The translations under genes were made by a program, and so were the position numbers. DNA of 64,000 bases from Mesorhizobium japonicum MAFF 303099 (lineage in GTDB: Bacteria; Pseudomonadota; Alphaproteobacteria; Rhizobiales; Rhizobiaceae): positions 5,674,001-5,738,000 of the forward strand of contig NC_002678.2 in assembly GCF_000009625.1 (NCBI RefSeq), in the 5' to 3' direction. The notes under the pieces are model-generated. The model did not search any database, had not been told where the DNA came from, and saw only the letters and a list, made by a program, of their open reading frames with translations. This document shows, piece by piece, positions 17,462-28,155 of the stretch. How positions within the stretch are numbered: position 1 is the first letter of the stretch; each line of letters begins with the position of its first letter.

Positions 17462-18382
17462 TTACTCCGCCGCGAGCCTGTCCGCCGTGCCGTAGGTTGC
17501 CTCGTAAAGCGCGCGCTGCCGGCTGAGCGCCACCATCGTGTTACGCAGCAGGATCGCCACCGTGATCGGGCCGACGCCGCCCGGCACCGGCGTGATCCAG
17601 GAGGCCACGTCTTTCACACTGTCGGTGTCGACGTCGCCGACGATACGGCTCGTCCCATCGGGCCCGATCTCGGAATTGATGCCGATATCGATGACGGCAG
17701 CCCCTGGCTTGACCATGTCGGCCTTGATCAGCCGCGGCTTGCCCACGGCGACGAACAGCGCATCGGCGCGGCGCGCATGCGCGGCGACCGATCGCGTCAA
17801 GTGGTGGCAGACCGTGACCGTCGCGCCTTCGCTCATCAGCAAGAAAGCGATCGGCTTGCCGACGATTTCCGAATGGCCGACGACGACCACTTCCAGCCCC
17901 TTGAGGTCGAGGCCGGTCTCCTTGAGCAGTTCGACGGAGGCAGCCGCCGTGCAGGGCGCCAGATCAAGCTGGTTGTAGACGATGTTGCCGATCGAGGCCG
18001 GGTGCATGCCTTCGACATCCTTGAGCGGATGCACTGCCGCCTGCAGCGTCTTGACCGAAATATGCGCGGGCACCGGCCGCTGGATGATGATGCCGGTGAC
18101 ACGCGGATCGGCGTTCAGCCCGTGGATGGCCGCTTCCAATTCGCCCGAGGTGATGGTGGCGGGAAAACGCCGTTCCTCGAAATCGATGCCGGCAAGCTGC
18201 GCCTTGGCGCGCTGGTTGCGCACATAGACATCCACGGCATCGGTATCGCCGACGGTGATCGAGATCAGCTTGGGCGGAAAACCCTCGGCCTTGGCAATCG
18301 CCGCGTCCTCGCGCACGGCGGCGATGATGCGCTGGGCAACCGGGCCGCCCTTGAGATAGCGGCTGTCGTCGGGCAGGGACAT
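17462..18382 (-). CDS. FolD-family protein with substituted active-site residues
   Basis: A 306-aa protein of the methylenetetrahydrofolate dehydrogenase/cyclohydrolase family. I start it at 18382 (MSLPDDSRYLKGG), although no clear ribosome site is seen. The Rossmann part is good: VVVGHSEIVGKPIAFLL and SWITPVPGGVGPITVAILL. The catalytic part departs from bifunctional FolD. By hand alignment to E. coli FolD, the SQIYVASK segment reads VDVYVRNQ here, so the active-site Ser becomes Val and the catalytic Lys becomes Gln. KDVDG reads KDVEG. The Gln of the QLPLP motif is kept (IIQRPVP). The fold is certain; bifunctional activity is not. Confidence 0.85.
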   Translation of the reverse strand: MSLPDDSRYLKGGPVAQRIIAAVREDAAIAKAEGFPPKLISITVGDTDAVDVYVRNQRAKAQLAGIDFEERRFPATITSGELEAAIHGLNADPRVTGIIIQRPVPAHISVKTLQAAVHPLKDVEGMHPASIGNIVYNQLDLAPCTAAASVELLKETGLDLKGLEVVVVGHSEIVGKPIAFLLMSEGATVTVCHHLTRSVAAHARRADALFVAVGKPRLIKADMVKPGAAVIDIGINSEIGPDGTSRIVGDVDTDSVKDVASWITPVPGGVGPITVAILLRNTMVALSRQRALYEATYGTADRLAAE

Positions 18383-18515
18383 GGAGGTGGACTCTTTTCT
18401 CGCGTTGGCGCCGACATAACAAAAGACCGCCGAAAATGGCAGCATGAAAGCGAAGCGCCATGCCTTCTGCGCGACGCAACGACGCGGACTTTGTCGCAGG
18501 CATGGGACGCCGATC

Positions 18516-18553
18516 AAAAAAGAAGGGCAGCGCGGTTTCCCCGTGCTGCCCTT
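18516..18553 (-). terminator. Rho-independent terminator for the L,D-transpeptidase gene
   Basis: Read on the minus strand, GAAGGGCAGC and GCTGCCCTTC form 10-bp arms around a GC-rich loop, followed at once by TTTTTT (18521-18516). It lies 96 nt beyond the stop of the L,D-transpeptidase gene and separates it from the FolD-like gene. Confidence 0.85.
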
Positions 18554-18648
18554 CCTGACCGACCGCATCCCCATACGGCCCGTCCCCCGTTATTCCTTCC
18601 GACCTCAGGAAATGATGTGTTTCCTGATCAAGTGATTCGCTGAAGCTA

Positions 18649-19380
18649 TTATATCACCTCGACCGTGGTTCCGACATTGACCCGCTCATAGAGGTCGACA
18701 ACGTCCTCGTTGCGCATCCGGATGCAACCCGACGACACCGCGCCGCCGATCGTCCATGGCTGGTTGGTGCCGTGGATGCGGTATTCGGTGGTGCCGAGAT
18801 AGAGCGCGCGGGCGCCGAGCGGATTCTCGATACCGCCGGCCAGATAGGTCGGCAGATAGCGGCCCTTGGCGGCTTCGCGCTTGATCATCTGCGCTGGCGG
18901 GCGCCAGTCCGGCCACTCGCGCTTGTTGGTGATCTTGTGCGTGCCCGACCATTCGAAGCCTGGCTTGCCGGTGCCGACGCCGTAGCGCCGCGCCTTGCCG
19001 TTCTTCTCGACCAGATAGAGGAAATTCTGCGTCGTATCGATGACGATGGTGCCCGGCTTCTGCGGGCCGTCATAGGCGACTTCCTGCGGCAGGTAGATCG
19101 GATTGATCTGCGGGCGCATGACCATGCGTTTCGCCGGCGCCTGCACGGCGGCCGTCTGCACCCGGTCGGGCTGCGCGGTCCGCAGGCGCGGCTGCTGCAC
19201 GATTTGGCGGTTCTGCCGCACGATGCCGGGCGCATTGCCGAGCTGCAGCACCCAGGGGGCGGAAAGGTCGGGGCTCACCATCACTGGCGGCCTGTCGGCA
19301 TAGCGGTCGCCAGCGGCCGAGGGTGTGACGCCGGCAAACACAGCCGCGGCGCCGAGCACGGAAAACACAACTCTCTTCAT
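18649..19380 (-). CDS. L,D-transpeptidase (YkuD domain), exported
   Basis: A 243-aa protein with an N-terminal signal peptide (MKRVVFSVLGAAAVFAGVTP, cleavage near 23). A Gln/Arg-rich linker (about 50-100) precedes the YkuD catalytic domain (about 108-243), whose active-site motif is IHGTNQPWTIGGAVSSGCIR with His203 and Cys219. Such enzymes make 3-3 cross-links in peptidoglycan or attach outer-membrane proteins to it. Rhizobia carry many paralogues and I cannot say which reaction this one performs. It is monocistronic, with a terminator at 18516-18553. Confidence 0.92.
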   Translation of the reverse strand: MKRVVFSVLGAAAVFAGVTPSAAGDRYADRPPVMVSPDLSAPWVLQLGNAPGIVRQNRQIVQQPRLRTAQPDRVQTAAVQAPAKRMVMRPQINPIYLPQEVAYDGPQKPGTIVIDTTQNFLYLVEKNGKARRYGVGTGKPGFEWSGTHKITNKREWPDWRPPAQMIKREAAKGRYLPTYLAGGIENPLGARALYLGTTEYRIHGTNQPWTIGGAVSSGCIRMRNEDVVDLYERVNVGTTVEVI

Positions 19381-19594
19381 CGGGAACGCACCTTAGATCG
19401 TCTGATATACCGGGTGGAAACGCTCCCCGGTTCAGCGATCATTGGCGCCCAAGCAGCAACCGAAACATGAATCGGAATGCGTAAAATGCGGTTCTGTCAG
19501 TAAACCTTTTGGTGTGGTTACCGCCGGGTTCAGGAATCTGGTAAAGCCACGGTAAAAGCAGCGCTAGAGCGCATTAACGGATGGATTTTTCGCA

Positions 19595-20233
19595 ATGAGC
19601 AATGAAAACACCGGCCTGCTTGCCGGTCCCGATGGTGTCGCGCGCTGCTTCTGGCACGGCAACCTGCCCGACTATCTGCACTACCATGATCATGAATGGG
19701 GCCGGCCGGTGGCAGACGACCGCAGGCTTTTCGAAAAGATCTGCCTTGAAGGTTTTCAGTCGGGCCTGTCGTGGCTGACCATCCTGCGCAAACGCGAGAA
19801 TTTTCGCGAGGCCTTCGCCGGCTTCGATTTCGACAAAATCGCCGCCTTCACCGACAAGGATGTCGAGCGCCTGCTCGGCAATGCCGGCATCATCCGCCAT
19901 CGCGGCAAGATCGTTTCGACCATCAACAACGCCAAACGCGCCCGCGAAATGGTCGACGAGTTCGGTTCGCTCGCCGCCTGGTTCTGGAAGTTCGAACCCG
20001 GCAAGGCGGAGCGGCCCGAAATCGTCGACCTCGCCCATCTGCGCGCCAACCCGACGACGGCGGTCTCGGTGCGGATATCGAAGGAGTTGAAGAAGCGCGG
20101 CTGGAGTTTTGTCGGCCCGACCACGGTCTATGCCTTCATGCAGGCCATGGGCCTGGTCAACGACCATCTCGAAGGCTGTGTCTGCCGCAAGCAGGTCGAG
20201 AAGGAACGCAAGGCTTTCAAACGGCCGACGTAG
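19595..20233 (+). CDS. tag: DNA-3-methyladenine glycosylase I
   Basis: A 212-aa base-excision repair enzyme that removes 3-methyladenine from alkylated DNA. It has the Tag pattern: a Cys/His N-terminal zinc part (CFWHGNLPDYLHYHDHEWG), the helix-hairpin region FEKICLEGFQSGLSWLTILR with the conserved Glu, GNAGIIRHRGKI, SFVGPTTVYAFMQAMGLVND, and the C-terminal zinc ligands in HLEGCVC. Length is slightly above the usual 187-200 aa. It is a single gene, followed by a repeat element. Confidence 0.95.
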   Translation: MSNENTGLLAGPDGVARCFWHGNLPDYLHYHDHEWGRPVADDRRLFEKICLEGFQSGLSWLTILRKRENFREAFAGFDFDKIAAFTDKDVERLLGNAGIIRHRGKIVSTINNAKRAREMVDEFGSLAAWFWKFEPGKAERPEIVDLAHLRANPTTAVSVRISKELKKRGWSFVGPTTVYAFMQAMGLVNDHLEGCVCRKQVEKERKAFKRPT

Positions 20234-20234
20234 C

Positions 20235-20380
20235 TTCCTTCTCCCCGTTCACGGGAGAAGGTGCCGGCAGGCGGACGAGGGCGGCGCGAACTTGCGCAGG
20301 CTGGGCGTTACCCCTCACCCTGCTCCGCCCGGCGGGCTCCGCTTCCCTCTCCCCGTAAACGGGGCGGAGGAGAAGGCGCC
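20235..20380. repeat. RIME-like rhizobial intergenic repeat
   Basis: About 145 nt with two hairpin ends: CTTCTCCCCGTTCACGGGAG at 20237 and CTCCCCGTAAACGGGGCGGAG at the right. The core (GAAGGTGCCGGCAGGCGGAC) resembles the rhizobial intergenic mosaic elements described in Rhizobium and relatives. It fills the space between convergent tag and the secreted-protein gene and may also act as a terminator. Confidence 0.65.
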
Positions 20381-20769
20381 TACCTCTCAAACCGTCCCTT
20401 GTGCCCGCTGCCGTTGATGTCCCACACCAGGCTGCGGCCGGAAATGGTCAGCACCAGGCCGCCAAAACCGCTGTCGTCGGGCGTGTGGTGCGTCGATGCC
20501 GAACTGCGGCCGGCCGGAATGACCTCGACGGTCGATCCCTTTTTCACCCAGCAGCCCTTGCCGTACTGGTCGTTGGCGCCATAGGCGAGCATGAACTCGA
20601 AGCTGCCGTCTTTCCTGAGCAGCAGTTCCGAACCGACCTCCATGACGCCGCGCAGATAGTAATGGCCGGCAAGGCCCGCATCGCCGGGCTTGCAGCCCGC
20701 GGCGCTGGCCGGGTTGGCCACTCCAAGTAAAAATGCGCAGCCAAGCGCGTATGCGTAGCCCAGTCGCAT
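20380..20769 (-). CDS. Small secreted protein, unknown
   Basis: A 129-aa protein starting at the ATG at 20769 with GAGGG about 8 nt upstream; a TTG two codons earlier is less likely. It has a clear signal peptide (MRLGYAYALGCAFLLGVANP, then an ASA cleavage site). The mature part has two Cys (AGCKPGD and KGCWVKKG), which could form a disulfide, and beta-rich character (HYYLRGVMEVGSELLLRKDG). Probably periplasmic. I recognise no family. Confidence 0.7.
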   Translation of the reverse strand: MRLGYAYALGCAFLLGVANPASAAGCKPGDAGLAGHYYLRGVMEVGSELLLRKDGSFEFMLAYGANDQYGKGCWVKKGSTVEVIPAGRSSASTHHTPDDSGFGGLVLTISGRSLVWDINGSGHKGRFER

Positions 20770-20817
20770 GCTCAATCCCTCGATCAGAAAATATGGAACC
20801 CGACGAAGCGGGCAGGT

Positions 20818-21069
20818 TCAGGTGCCGTTGACGCTGGCCAGGAACAGCCCGGCAACGATCGCCACCACCGTGGCCACCGTCGGATAGATCACCAGCAGAC
20901 CCGTCACCAAGGCGTCGCGCAGGGAAGGCCCCTTGCTTGTGTCGGCGGGCACATCGAACGGTCCGGCAACCTGGCCAACCAGTTCCGGCGCAGGGGTGCC
21001 GGCCGGGCGCAGGCGCGCTGGCAACGCACTGGCGTCGCCGTTGGCATGGAATTTCGCTGCGCTGGTCAT
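20818..21069 (-). CDS. Small membrane-anchored protein, unknown
   Basis: An 83-aa protein starting at the ATG at 21069 (MTSAAKFHANGD), with AAGGGG about 11 nt upstream. The N-terminal half is Pro/Ala-rich and probably disordered; near the C-terminus is one transmembrane segment (LVIYPTVATVVAIVAGLFLA) followed by SVNGT. It lies just upstream of the secreted-protein gene on the same strand. No known domain is seen. Confidence 0.6.
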   Translation of the reverse strand: MTSAAKFHANGDASALPARLRPAGTPAPELVGQVAGPFDVPADTSKGPSLRDALVTGLLVIYPTVATVVAIVAGLFLASVNGT

Positions 21070-21318
21070 GTCCCGAACCCCTTCATGTCCTGCGCTATAT
21101 CGGCTCCGATTGTGTCGGCACGATGCCGCGCCCATGGTGGGATTGTTTCATTTTCGGTGCGTTTCTGTTTCAGGGAGGTTCGGGTCTGCCTTGTCCCGGC
21201 ACGAGAGGGCAGGGCGGCAAACCCTTGCCGCACAAAGCAGCATCGGTTAGGACACGCGCGCTGCGGAAATAGGAAATTTCCTACCGCACATTAGCACGAA
21301 ACACCGGGTACCCATCTC

Positions 21319-22821
21319 ATGGCCGACAAATCGGAAAAGACGAAAGCGCGGCTGCCACGCGGTTTTGCCGACCGCAGCGCCGAGGACATCCGCGCCGTCG
21401 AGAAGATGATGGCGACGATCCGCTCGGTCTATGAGCTCTATGGTTTCGAACCCGCCGACCAGCCGCTGATCGAATACACCGATGCGCTCGGCAAATTCCT
21501 GCCAGACCAGGATCGGCCGAACGAAGGCGTGTTCTCCTTCCAGGATGATGACGAGCAGTGGCTGTCGCTGCGCTATGACCTGACCGCGCCGACGGCGCGT
21601 TTCGTCGCCGAGAACTACGAGCGCCTGCCCAAACCTTATCGCAGCTATCGCTCCGGCTGGGTGTTCCGCAACGAGAAGCCAGGCCCCGGCCGCTTCCGCC
21701 AGTTCATGCAGTTCGACGCCGACACGATCGGTACGCCGGGCGTCGCCGCCGACGCCGAGATGGCGATGATGATGGCCGACGTCATGGAAGCGCTGGGCAT
21801 CAAGCGCGGCGACTACGTCATCCGCGTCAACAACCGCAAGGTGCTCGACGGCGTGCTGGAGGCGATCGGCCTTGGCGGTGAGGAAAACATCGGCCGCCGG
21901 CTGACGGTGCTGCGCGCCATCGACAAGCTGGACAAGCTCGGGCCGGAGGGCGTGAAGCTTCTGCTCGGCCCGGGGCGCTGGGACGGCGGCAAGGAAGGCG
22001 AGGGCGACTTCGCCAAGGGCGCCGGCTTGAACAACGGGCAGGCCGAGGCGGTTCTTCAAGCAACAGCGAGAAATGCGCAGGCCGCCCAGGATTCCGTGGT
22101 CGATTCCAACGCGACCTATCAGGAAGGCGTCGGCGAACTCGCGACCATCGAGGCCCTGGTCAGGGCGGCTGGATATGGCGAAGACCGCATCGCCATGGAC
22201 CGCTCGGTGGTGCGCGGCCTCGAATATTACACCGGCCCGGTCTTTGAAGCCGAACTCCTGGCCGAAATCCCCAATGAAGACGGCCAGATCGTGCGCTTTG
22301 GTTCGGTCGGCGGCGGTGGGCGCTATGACGGCCTGGTCTCGCGCTTCCGTGGCGAGCCGGTGCCGGCGACCGGCTTTTCCATCGGCGTGTCGCGGCTAAT
22401 GACGGCGCTGAAGAACCTCGGCAAGCTCGACAACGCCGACGTGATCGCGCCGGTCGTGGTCCTGGTCATGGACAAGGACACCGAAAGCCTCGGCCGCTAC
22501 CAGAAGATGGTGAGCGAGTTGCGTGCCGCCGGTATTCGCTCCGAAATGTATCTTGGCGGCGCCGGCATGAAGGCGCAGCTCAAATATGCCGACCGGCGCG
22601 GCTGCCCGGTCGCCATCATCCAGGGCGGCGACGAGCGCGCCAAGGGGGAGCTGCAGATCAAGGATCTGATCGAAGGCGCACGCATGTCCGCCGAAATCAC
22701 CGACAACGCCGAATGGCGCGCCGCGCGCCCGGCGCAGGTCACGGTTGCGGAAAGTGAACTGGTCGCAGAGGTGAAGAAGATCCTGGCGGCGCAGGCCGAG
22801 GAGCGGGCGCGTGGCAAATAG
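21319..22821 (+). CDS. hisS: Histidyl-tRNA synthetase
   Basis: A 500-aa class II aminoacyl-tRNA synthetase that charges tRNA-His. Class II motifs are visible: motif 2 in [20 protein letters not shown], the histidine-specific loop [15 protein letters not shown], and motif 3 in [13 protein letters not shown]; the C-terminal anticodon-binding domain spans about 405-495. It is the longer alphaproteobacterial form. It is the first of three his genes; a large palindromic repeat separates it from hisZ. Confidence 0.96.
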   Translation: MADKSEKTKARLPRGFADRSAEDIRAVEKMMATIRSVYELYGFEPADQPLIEYTDALGKFLPDQDRPNEGVFSFQDDDEQWLSLRYDLTAPTARFVAENYERLPKPYRSYRSGWVFRNEKPGPGRFRQFMQFDADTIGTPGVAADAEMAMMMADVMEALGIKRGDYVIRVNNRKVLDGVLEAIGLGGEENIGRRLTVLRAIDKLDKLGPEGVKLLLGPGRWDGGKEGEGDFAKGAGLNNGQAEAVLQATARNAQAAQDSVVDSNATYQEGVGELATIEALVRAAGYGEDRIAMDRSVVRGLEYYTGPVFEAELLAEIPNEDGQIVRFGSVGGGGRYDGLVSRFRGEPVPATGFSIGVSRLMTALKNLGKLDNADVIAPVVVLVMDKDTESLGRYQKMVSELRAAGIRSEMYLGGAGMKAQLKYADRRGCPVAIIQGGDERAKGELQIKDLIEGARMSAEITDNAEWRAARPAQVTVAESELVAEVKKILAAQAEERARGK

Positions 22822-22836
22822 AGGTCGCGTTCTGTC

Positions 22837-22996
22837 GCGCCCCCCTCTGTCCTGCCGGACATCTCCCCCACGAGGGGGGAGATCGGATGTCATCTCGGCT
22901 TTCGCCAATCACCAACCCCTCAGAAGAAGCGCCGTCGGCGCAACTGCCAATCTCCCCCCTCGTGGGGGAGATGTCCGGCAGGACAGAGGGGGGCGC
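22837..22996. repeat. Large palindromic element, perfect 47-bp arms
   Basis: Arms at 22837-22883 and 22950-22996 are exact reverse complements over 47 bp, base by base. Each contains its own smaller hairpin (ATCTCCCCCACGAGGGGGGA). They flank a 66-nt spacer. The element fills most of the hisS-hisZ gap. Transcribed, it would make a very stable stem, so it may act as a processing site or partial terminator in the his operon. It resembles repeats I associate with Mesorhizobium intergenic DNA. Confidence 0.85.
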
Positions 22997-23067
22997 CGTA
23001 GAGCGCCGATCGTTGATCGCCCCCCTGTTCCCAAACCAGAGGGTCGCGCGATGCAAGGGCGCGCCGC

Positions 23068-24189
23068 ATGACCTCTCGCTTCCCCGCCATCGCGGCCAAC
23101 ATCACAAAACTCTTCGCCGCGCGCAACACGCATGCGGTCGAGGTCGCCATCCTGCAGCCGGCGGACCCGTTCCTCGACATGGCCGGGGAGGATTTGCGCC
23201 GCCGCATCTTCCTCACCGAGAGTGAGACCGGGCAGACACTGTGCCTGCGGCCGGAATTCACCATTCCGGTCTGTCTTGACCATATAAGCTCGCAGGCCGG
23301 CACGCCGCGCCGCTATTCCTATCTCGGGGAGGTGTTTCGCCAGCGCCGCGAAGGCGGCAATGAGTTCTTCCAGGCCGGCATCGAGGATCTCGGCGACCGC
23401 GACACGGCGCAAGCCGATGCTCGCTCCGTGGCCGACGCCCATGCGCTGCTGTCGCTGGTGCTGCCCGGCCGGTCGCTGGCGGTCACACTGGGCGACCAGG
23501 GCATCTTCGAAGCGGTGCTGGCGGCGCTCGGCCTGCCGCGCGGCTGGCGTATGCGGCTGGCCCGTGCCTTCGGCTCGGCGCCGATGCTGCAGGCGGCACT
23601 TGCCGATCTCGCCAACCCGCCGCGCAATGGCCAGCTTTCCGGCGAAGTCGCTGCCCTTGTCCTCGACGGGGATCTTGACGGTCTTTCCACGCACATCGCC
23701 GGCGGCATGGAACAGGCCGGCCTGTCGGCATCGGCCGGGCGCTCGCCCACAGACATTGCGCGGCGGCTGATCGAGAAGGCCGAATTGCGCAGCGTGCGGC
23801 TGTCGAACGAGGCCTTCGCGGCATTGAAGAATTTTCTGGCGATCCATGTGCCGCTCGATGGTGCGGCGCGGGCGTTGGAGACCTTTGCCGCCGGGGCCGG
23901 GCTGTCGCTGGGTGCCGCACTGGAGAAATTCGCCGCCCGGGCCAAGGCGATCGAGGCGCATGGCTTGCCGGCGGAAAAAATCCGCTACGATGCCGCCTTC
24001 GGCCGTCCACTCGATTATTACACTGGTGTGGTCTTCGAAATCGCGGCGCAAGGCGGCGAGCGTCCCCTGGCCGGCGGCGGCCGCTACGACCGGCTGCTGA
24101 CCCTGCTTGGCGCCAAGACGGCGATCCCCGGCGTCGGCTTTTCCGTCTGGCTCGACCGCATCGAGGCGTTGCGGGAGGCGGCACCATGA
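23068..24189 (+). CDS. hisZ: ATP phosphoribosyltransferase regulatory subunit HisZ
   Basis: A 373-aa HisRS paralogue that has lost aminoacylation and serves as the regulatory partner of short-form HisG in histidine synthesis. It has the HisRS-like core ([54 protein letters not shown]) but no anticodon-binding domain, as expected. It overlaps hisG by 4 nt (ATGA), which implies translational coupling and fits the need for matched subunits. Confidence 0.94.
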   Translation: MTSRFPAIAANITKLFAARNTHAVEVAILQPADPFLDMAGEDLRRRIFLTESETGQTLCLRPEFTIPVCLDHISSQAGTPRRYSYLGEVFRQRREGGNEFFQAGIEDLGDRDTAQADARSVADAHALLSLVLPGRSLAVTLGDQGIFEAVLAALGLPRGWRMRLARAFGSAPMLQAALADLANPPRNGQLSGEVAALVLDGDLDGLSTHIAGGMEQAGLSASAGRSPTDIARRLIEKAELRSVRLSNEAFAALKNFLAIHVPLDGAARALETFAAGAGLSLGAALEKFAARAKAIEAHGLPAEKIRYDAAFGRPLDYYTGVVFEIAAQGGERPLAGGGRYDRLLTLLGAKTAIPGVGFSVWLDRIEALREAAP

Positions 24190-24884
24190 TCACGTTGGCC
24201 ATTCCCTCGAAAGGCCGGCTCAAGGAACAGGCGCTGGAGGTGCTGGCCAAGGCCGGCCTCGCCATCAGCCTGCCCGGCGACGAGCGCAAATATCATGCCC
24301 GTGTCGAGGGCCTGGACAATGTCGAGATCGCTTTCCTGTCGGCTTCCGAGATTGCAGGCGAAATCGGTCAGGGCGCCGTCGACCTTGGCATCACCGGCGA
24401 GGATCTGGTGCGGGAAAATCTCGCCGATTGGGAAGCCCGCGCCGAGATCGCCGCCCGTCTCGGCTTCGGCCATGCCGATGTCGTGGTTGCGGTGCCCGAA
24501 ATCTGGCTCGATGTCGACACCATGGCCGATCTCGACGACGTTGCCGCCGATTTCCGCCAGCGCCACGGCCGGCGGCTGCGCATCGCCACCAAATACTGGC
24601 GGCTGACGCAGCAGTTCTTTTCGCAAAAACACGGTATCCAGGTCTATCGCATCGTCGAGAGCCTGGGTGCCACCGAAGGCGCGCCGGCGGCTGGACTGGC
24701 CGATGTCATCGTCGACATCACCACGACAGGCTCGACGCTGCGCGCCAACCATCTAAAAGTGCTGGGCGACGGCGTGGTGCTGAAGTCGCAGGCCTGTCTG
24801 GTGGCATCGAAAAAGGCGCGTACCGCGGGCGACGAAGCCACCTTGCGCGACATCGTCACGAAGATGGCGGCGGCGGTGGGATAG
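24186..24884 (+). CDS. hisG: ATP phosphoribosyltransferase, short form
   Basis: A 232-aa catalytic subunit for the first step of histidine synthesis, ATP + PRPP to phosphoribosyl-ATP. It lacks the C-terminal histidine-binding domain of the long form, which is consistent with the hisZ gene just upstream. Visible features are [20 protein letters not shown] at the N-terminus, [24 protein letters not shown] and the PRPP-binding loop [17 protein letters not shown]. Confidence 0.95.
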   Translation: MITLAIPSKGRLKEQALEVLAKAGLAISLPGDERKYHARVEGLDNVEIAFLSASEIAGEIGQGAVDLGITGEDLVRENLADWEARAEIAARLGFGHADVVVAVPEIWLDVDTMADLDDVAADFRQRHGRRLRIATKYWRLTQQFFSQKHGIQVYRIVESLGATEGAPAAGLADVIVDITTTGSTLRANHLKVLGDGVVLKSQACLVASKKARTAGDEATLRDIVTKMAAAVG

Positions 24885-24987
24885 CCATGCCCGCCCCCTC
24901 CGAGGGACCAGAACTCCACGACCATCGACAGGATTTCCACTGCCCCGCCGGGCTGATAGACTCGACGCGGCCTGGGAGGAAACAGCG

Positions 24988-26760
<1,773 letters not shown>

Positions 26761-26829
26761 ACGGGTGAACGCTTCGATCTGTCGGTGCGCGAATGCAGCC
26801 AAGGTTCGCAGAAGCGCACGGGGGCTTGG

Positions 26830-27933
26830 ATGAGCGGTTTCGGACGATCGGTGACTTCCTATGCGATGCCGCTGGCCGCCCTGGTGATGGCTGTTGCGGT
26901 CAGATCCAGCGGGCTGTCGGTGGACCAGGGTTCGCTGAACGCCAGGATCCTTGTCGGTGCGCTGTCGAGTGCGATCATGTTCGTCACCATTTTCGTGGTG
27001 CTCGACCACGCCGAGGCGGTGGCTCGGCGGGTAGGGGAGCCGTACGGCACGCTGGTGCTGACCTTTGCCGTGACGGCAATCGAAGTGTCGATCATCGTTT
27101 CCATGATGCTGCATGGAGAGAACAACCCGACGCTGGCACGGGAGTCCGTCTTCTCGACGGTGATGATCACATCCACCGGCGTTGTCGGCATGTGTCTCGC
27201 GCTTGGCGGCTGGCGTCATCGCAAGCAGGCCATCGTACGGCAAGGGACCAGTGCCTATCTGGCGGTTCTGATCGCGCTGACCGTCATGACGCTTATTCTG
27301 CCGACCTATACCCAGGCCACGGATCCCGGCACGTTTTCGGCAGCCCAACTTGGTTTCGTCAGCGTCCTTTCAGTGCTGCTCTATGCAAGCTTCGTGTTCG
27401 CGCAGACCGTCCGGCACCGGGAAGACTTTATCCAGGGACAACCACACGACGTTTCGGTGCGCGCTGCCCCTCACGGGAACATCTCTGCCAGTGCTCTGCT
27501 GCTGATGGCCGGGCTGATCGGAATTGTCATGCTCGCCGAGCAGGTCGCGGCAAGCGTCGAAGATACGCTCGTTGCCTATCGGGTGACCCAGACTGACAGC
27601 ATTGTGGGGGCAATGATCGCGGGGCTGGTGTTGATGCCGGAGGCCATTTCGGCGGTGCGCGCTTCACTCAACAACGAGCTGCAGCGCGGCTTGAATGTCG
27701 CGATGGGTTCGGCTTGCGCCACGATCGGCCTGACCATACCGGGAGTCGCAGCCGCCAGCCTGCTGACGGGGAGAGGACTGACCCTGGGGCTGCCGGCTGC
27801 CGATGCGGTCCTCTTGGTCTTGGCGCTTTTCATATGCAATGTAAGCTTCAGCACTGAAAGAACGACGTTCTTGACCGGAATGGTCCATCTTGTAGTGTTT
27901 TTTACTTATATATTTCTGATATTTATACCATGA
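26830..27933 (+). CDS. Calcium/proton antiporter, ChaA type
   Basis: A 367-aa inner-membrane protein of the Ca2+:cation antiporter superfamily. I use the ATG at 26830 (MSGFGRSVTSYAMP). About ten hydrophobic segments are visible, and the two acidic alpha-repeat motifs are present: TFAVTAIEVSIIVSMM and AGLVLMPEAISAV. ChaA exports Ca2+ or Na+/K+ against protons. The gene sits between an acyl-CoA synthetase and a decayed copy of that gene's 3' end, so it may have arrived by insertion. Its 3' end and the following 40 nt are AT-richer than the surroundings. Confidence 0.87.
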   Translation: MSGFGRSVTSYAMPLAALVMAVAVRSSGLSVDQGSLNARILVGALSSAIMFVTIFVVLDHAEAVARRVGEPYGTLVLTFAVTAIEVSIIVSMMLHGENNPTLARESVFSTVMITSTGVVGMCLALGGWRHRKQAIVRQGTSAYLAVLIALTVMTLILPTYTQATDPGTFSAAQLGFVSVLSVLLYASFVFAQTVRHREDFIQGQPHDVSVRAAPHGNISASALLLMAGLIGIVMLAEQVAASVEDTLVAYRVTQTDSIVGAMIAGLVLMPEAISAVRASLNNELQRGLNVAMGSACATIGLTIPGVAAASLLTGRGLTLGLPAADAVLLVLALFICNVSFSTERTTFLTGMVHLVVFFTYIFLIFIP

Positions 27934-28022
27934 AATCCCTTAGATAAGCGTGCGATCAGATGCGGGCATCCGTTGATCAGGAAGCCGTTATCGACCGGGT
28001 AATCGAGAGAGCAATCATTCCC

Positions 28023-28126
28023 TTCCGCACCGAATTGCCGATGACGGTGGCCGGCAAGTCGCAGAAGTTCCTGATGCATCAGGCGATGGTGGAAGAGCTG
28101 GGCTGGTGGCGCAGAAGACGGCGTAG
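28023..28126 (+). pseudogene. Decayed duplicate of the acyl-CoA synthetase 3' end
   Basis: This stretch repeats 26656-26760, the last codons of the synthetase gene, at close to 90% identity with about ten substitutions and one single-base deletion. The peptide FRTELPMTV is identical in both, then K(P/S)QKFLM(R/H)QAMVEELG, after which the frame shifts. Nothing of the rest of the gene precedes it. It is a direct repeat flanking the antiporter gene and a relic, not a working gene. Confidence 0.85.
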
Positions 28127-28155
28127 CCGGGGAAGCGCCAAGGCGGCGGCACCCC

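Noticed and set aside
17462..18382. FolD-like gene as a decaying pseudogene
   Set aside because: Full length, no stops, and the cofactor-binding motifs are intact; the substitutions look like specialisation.
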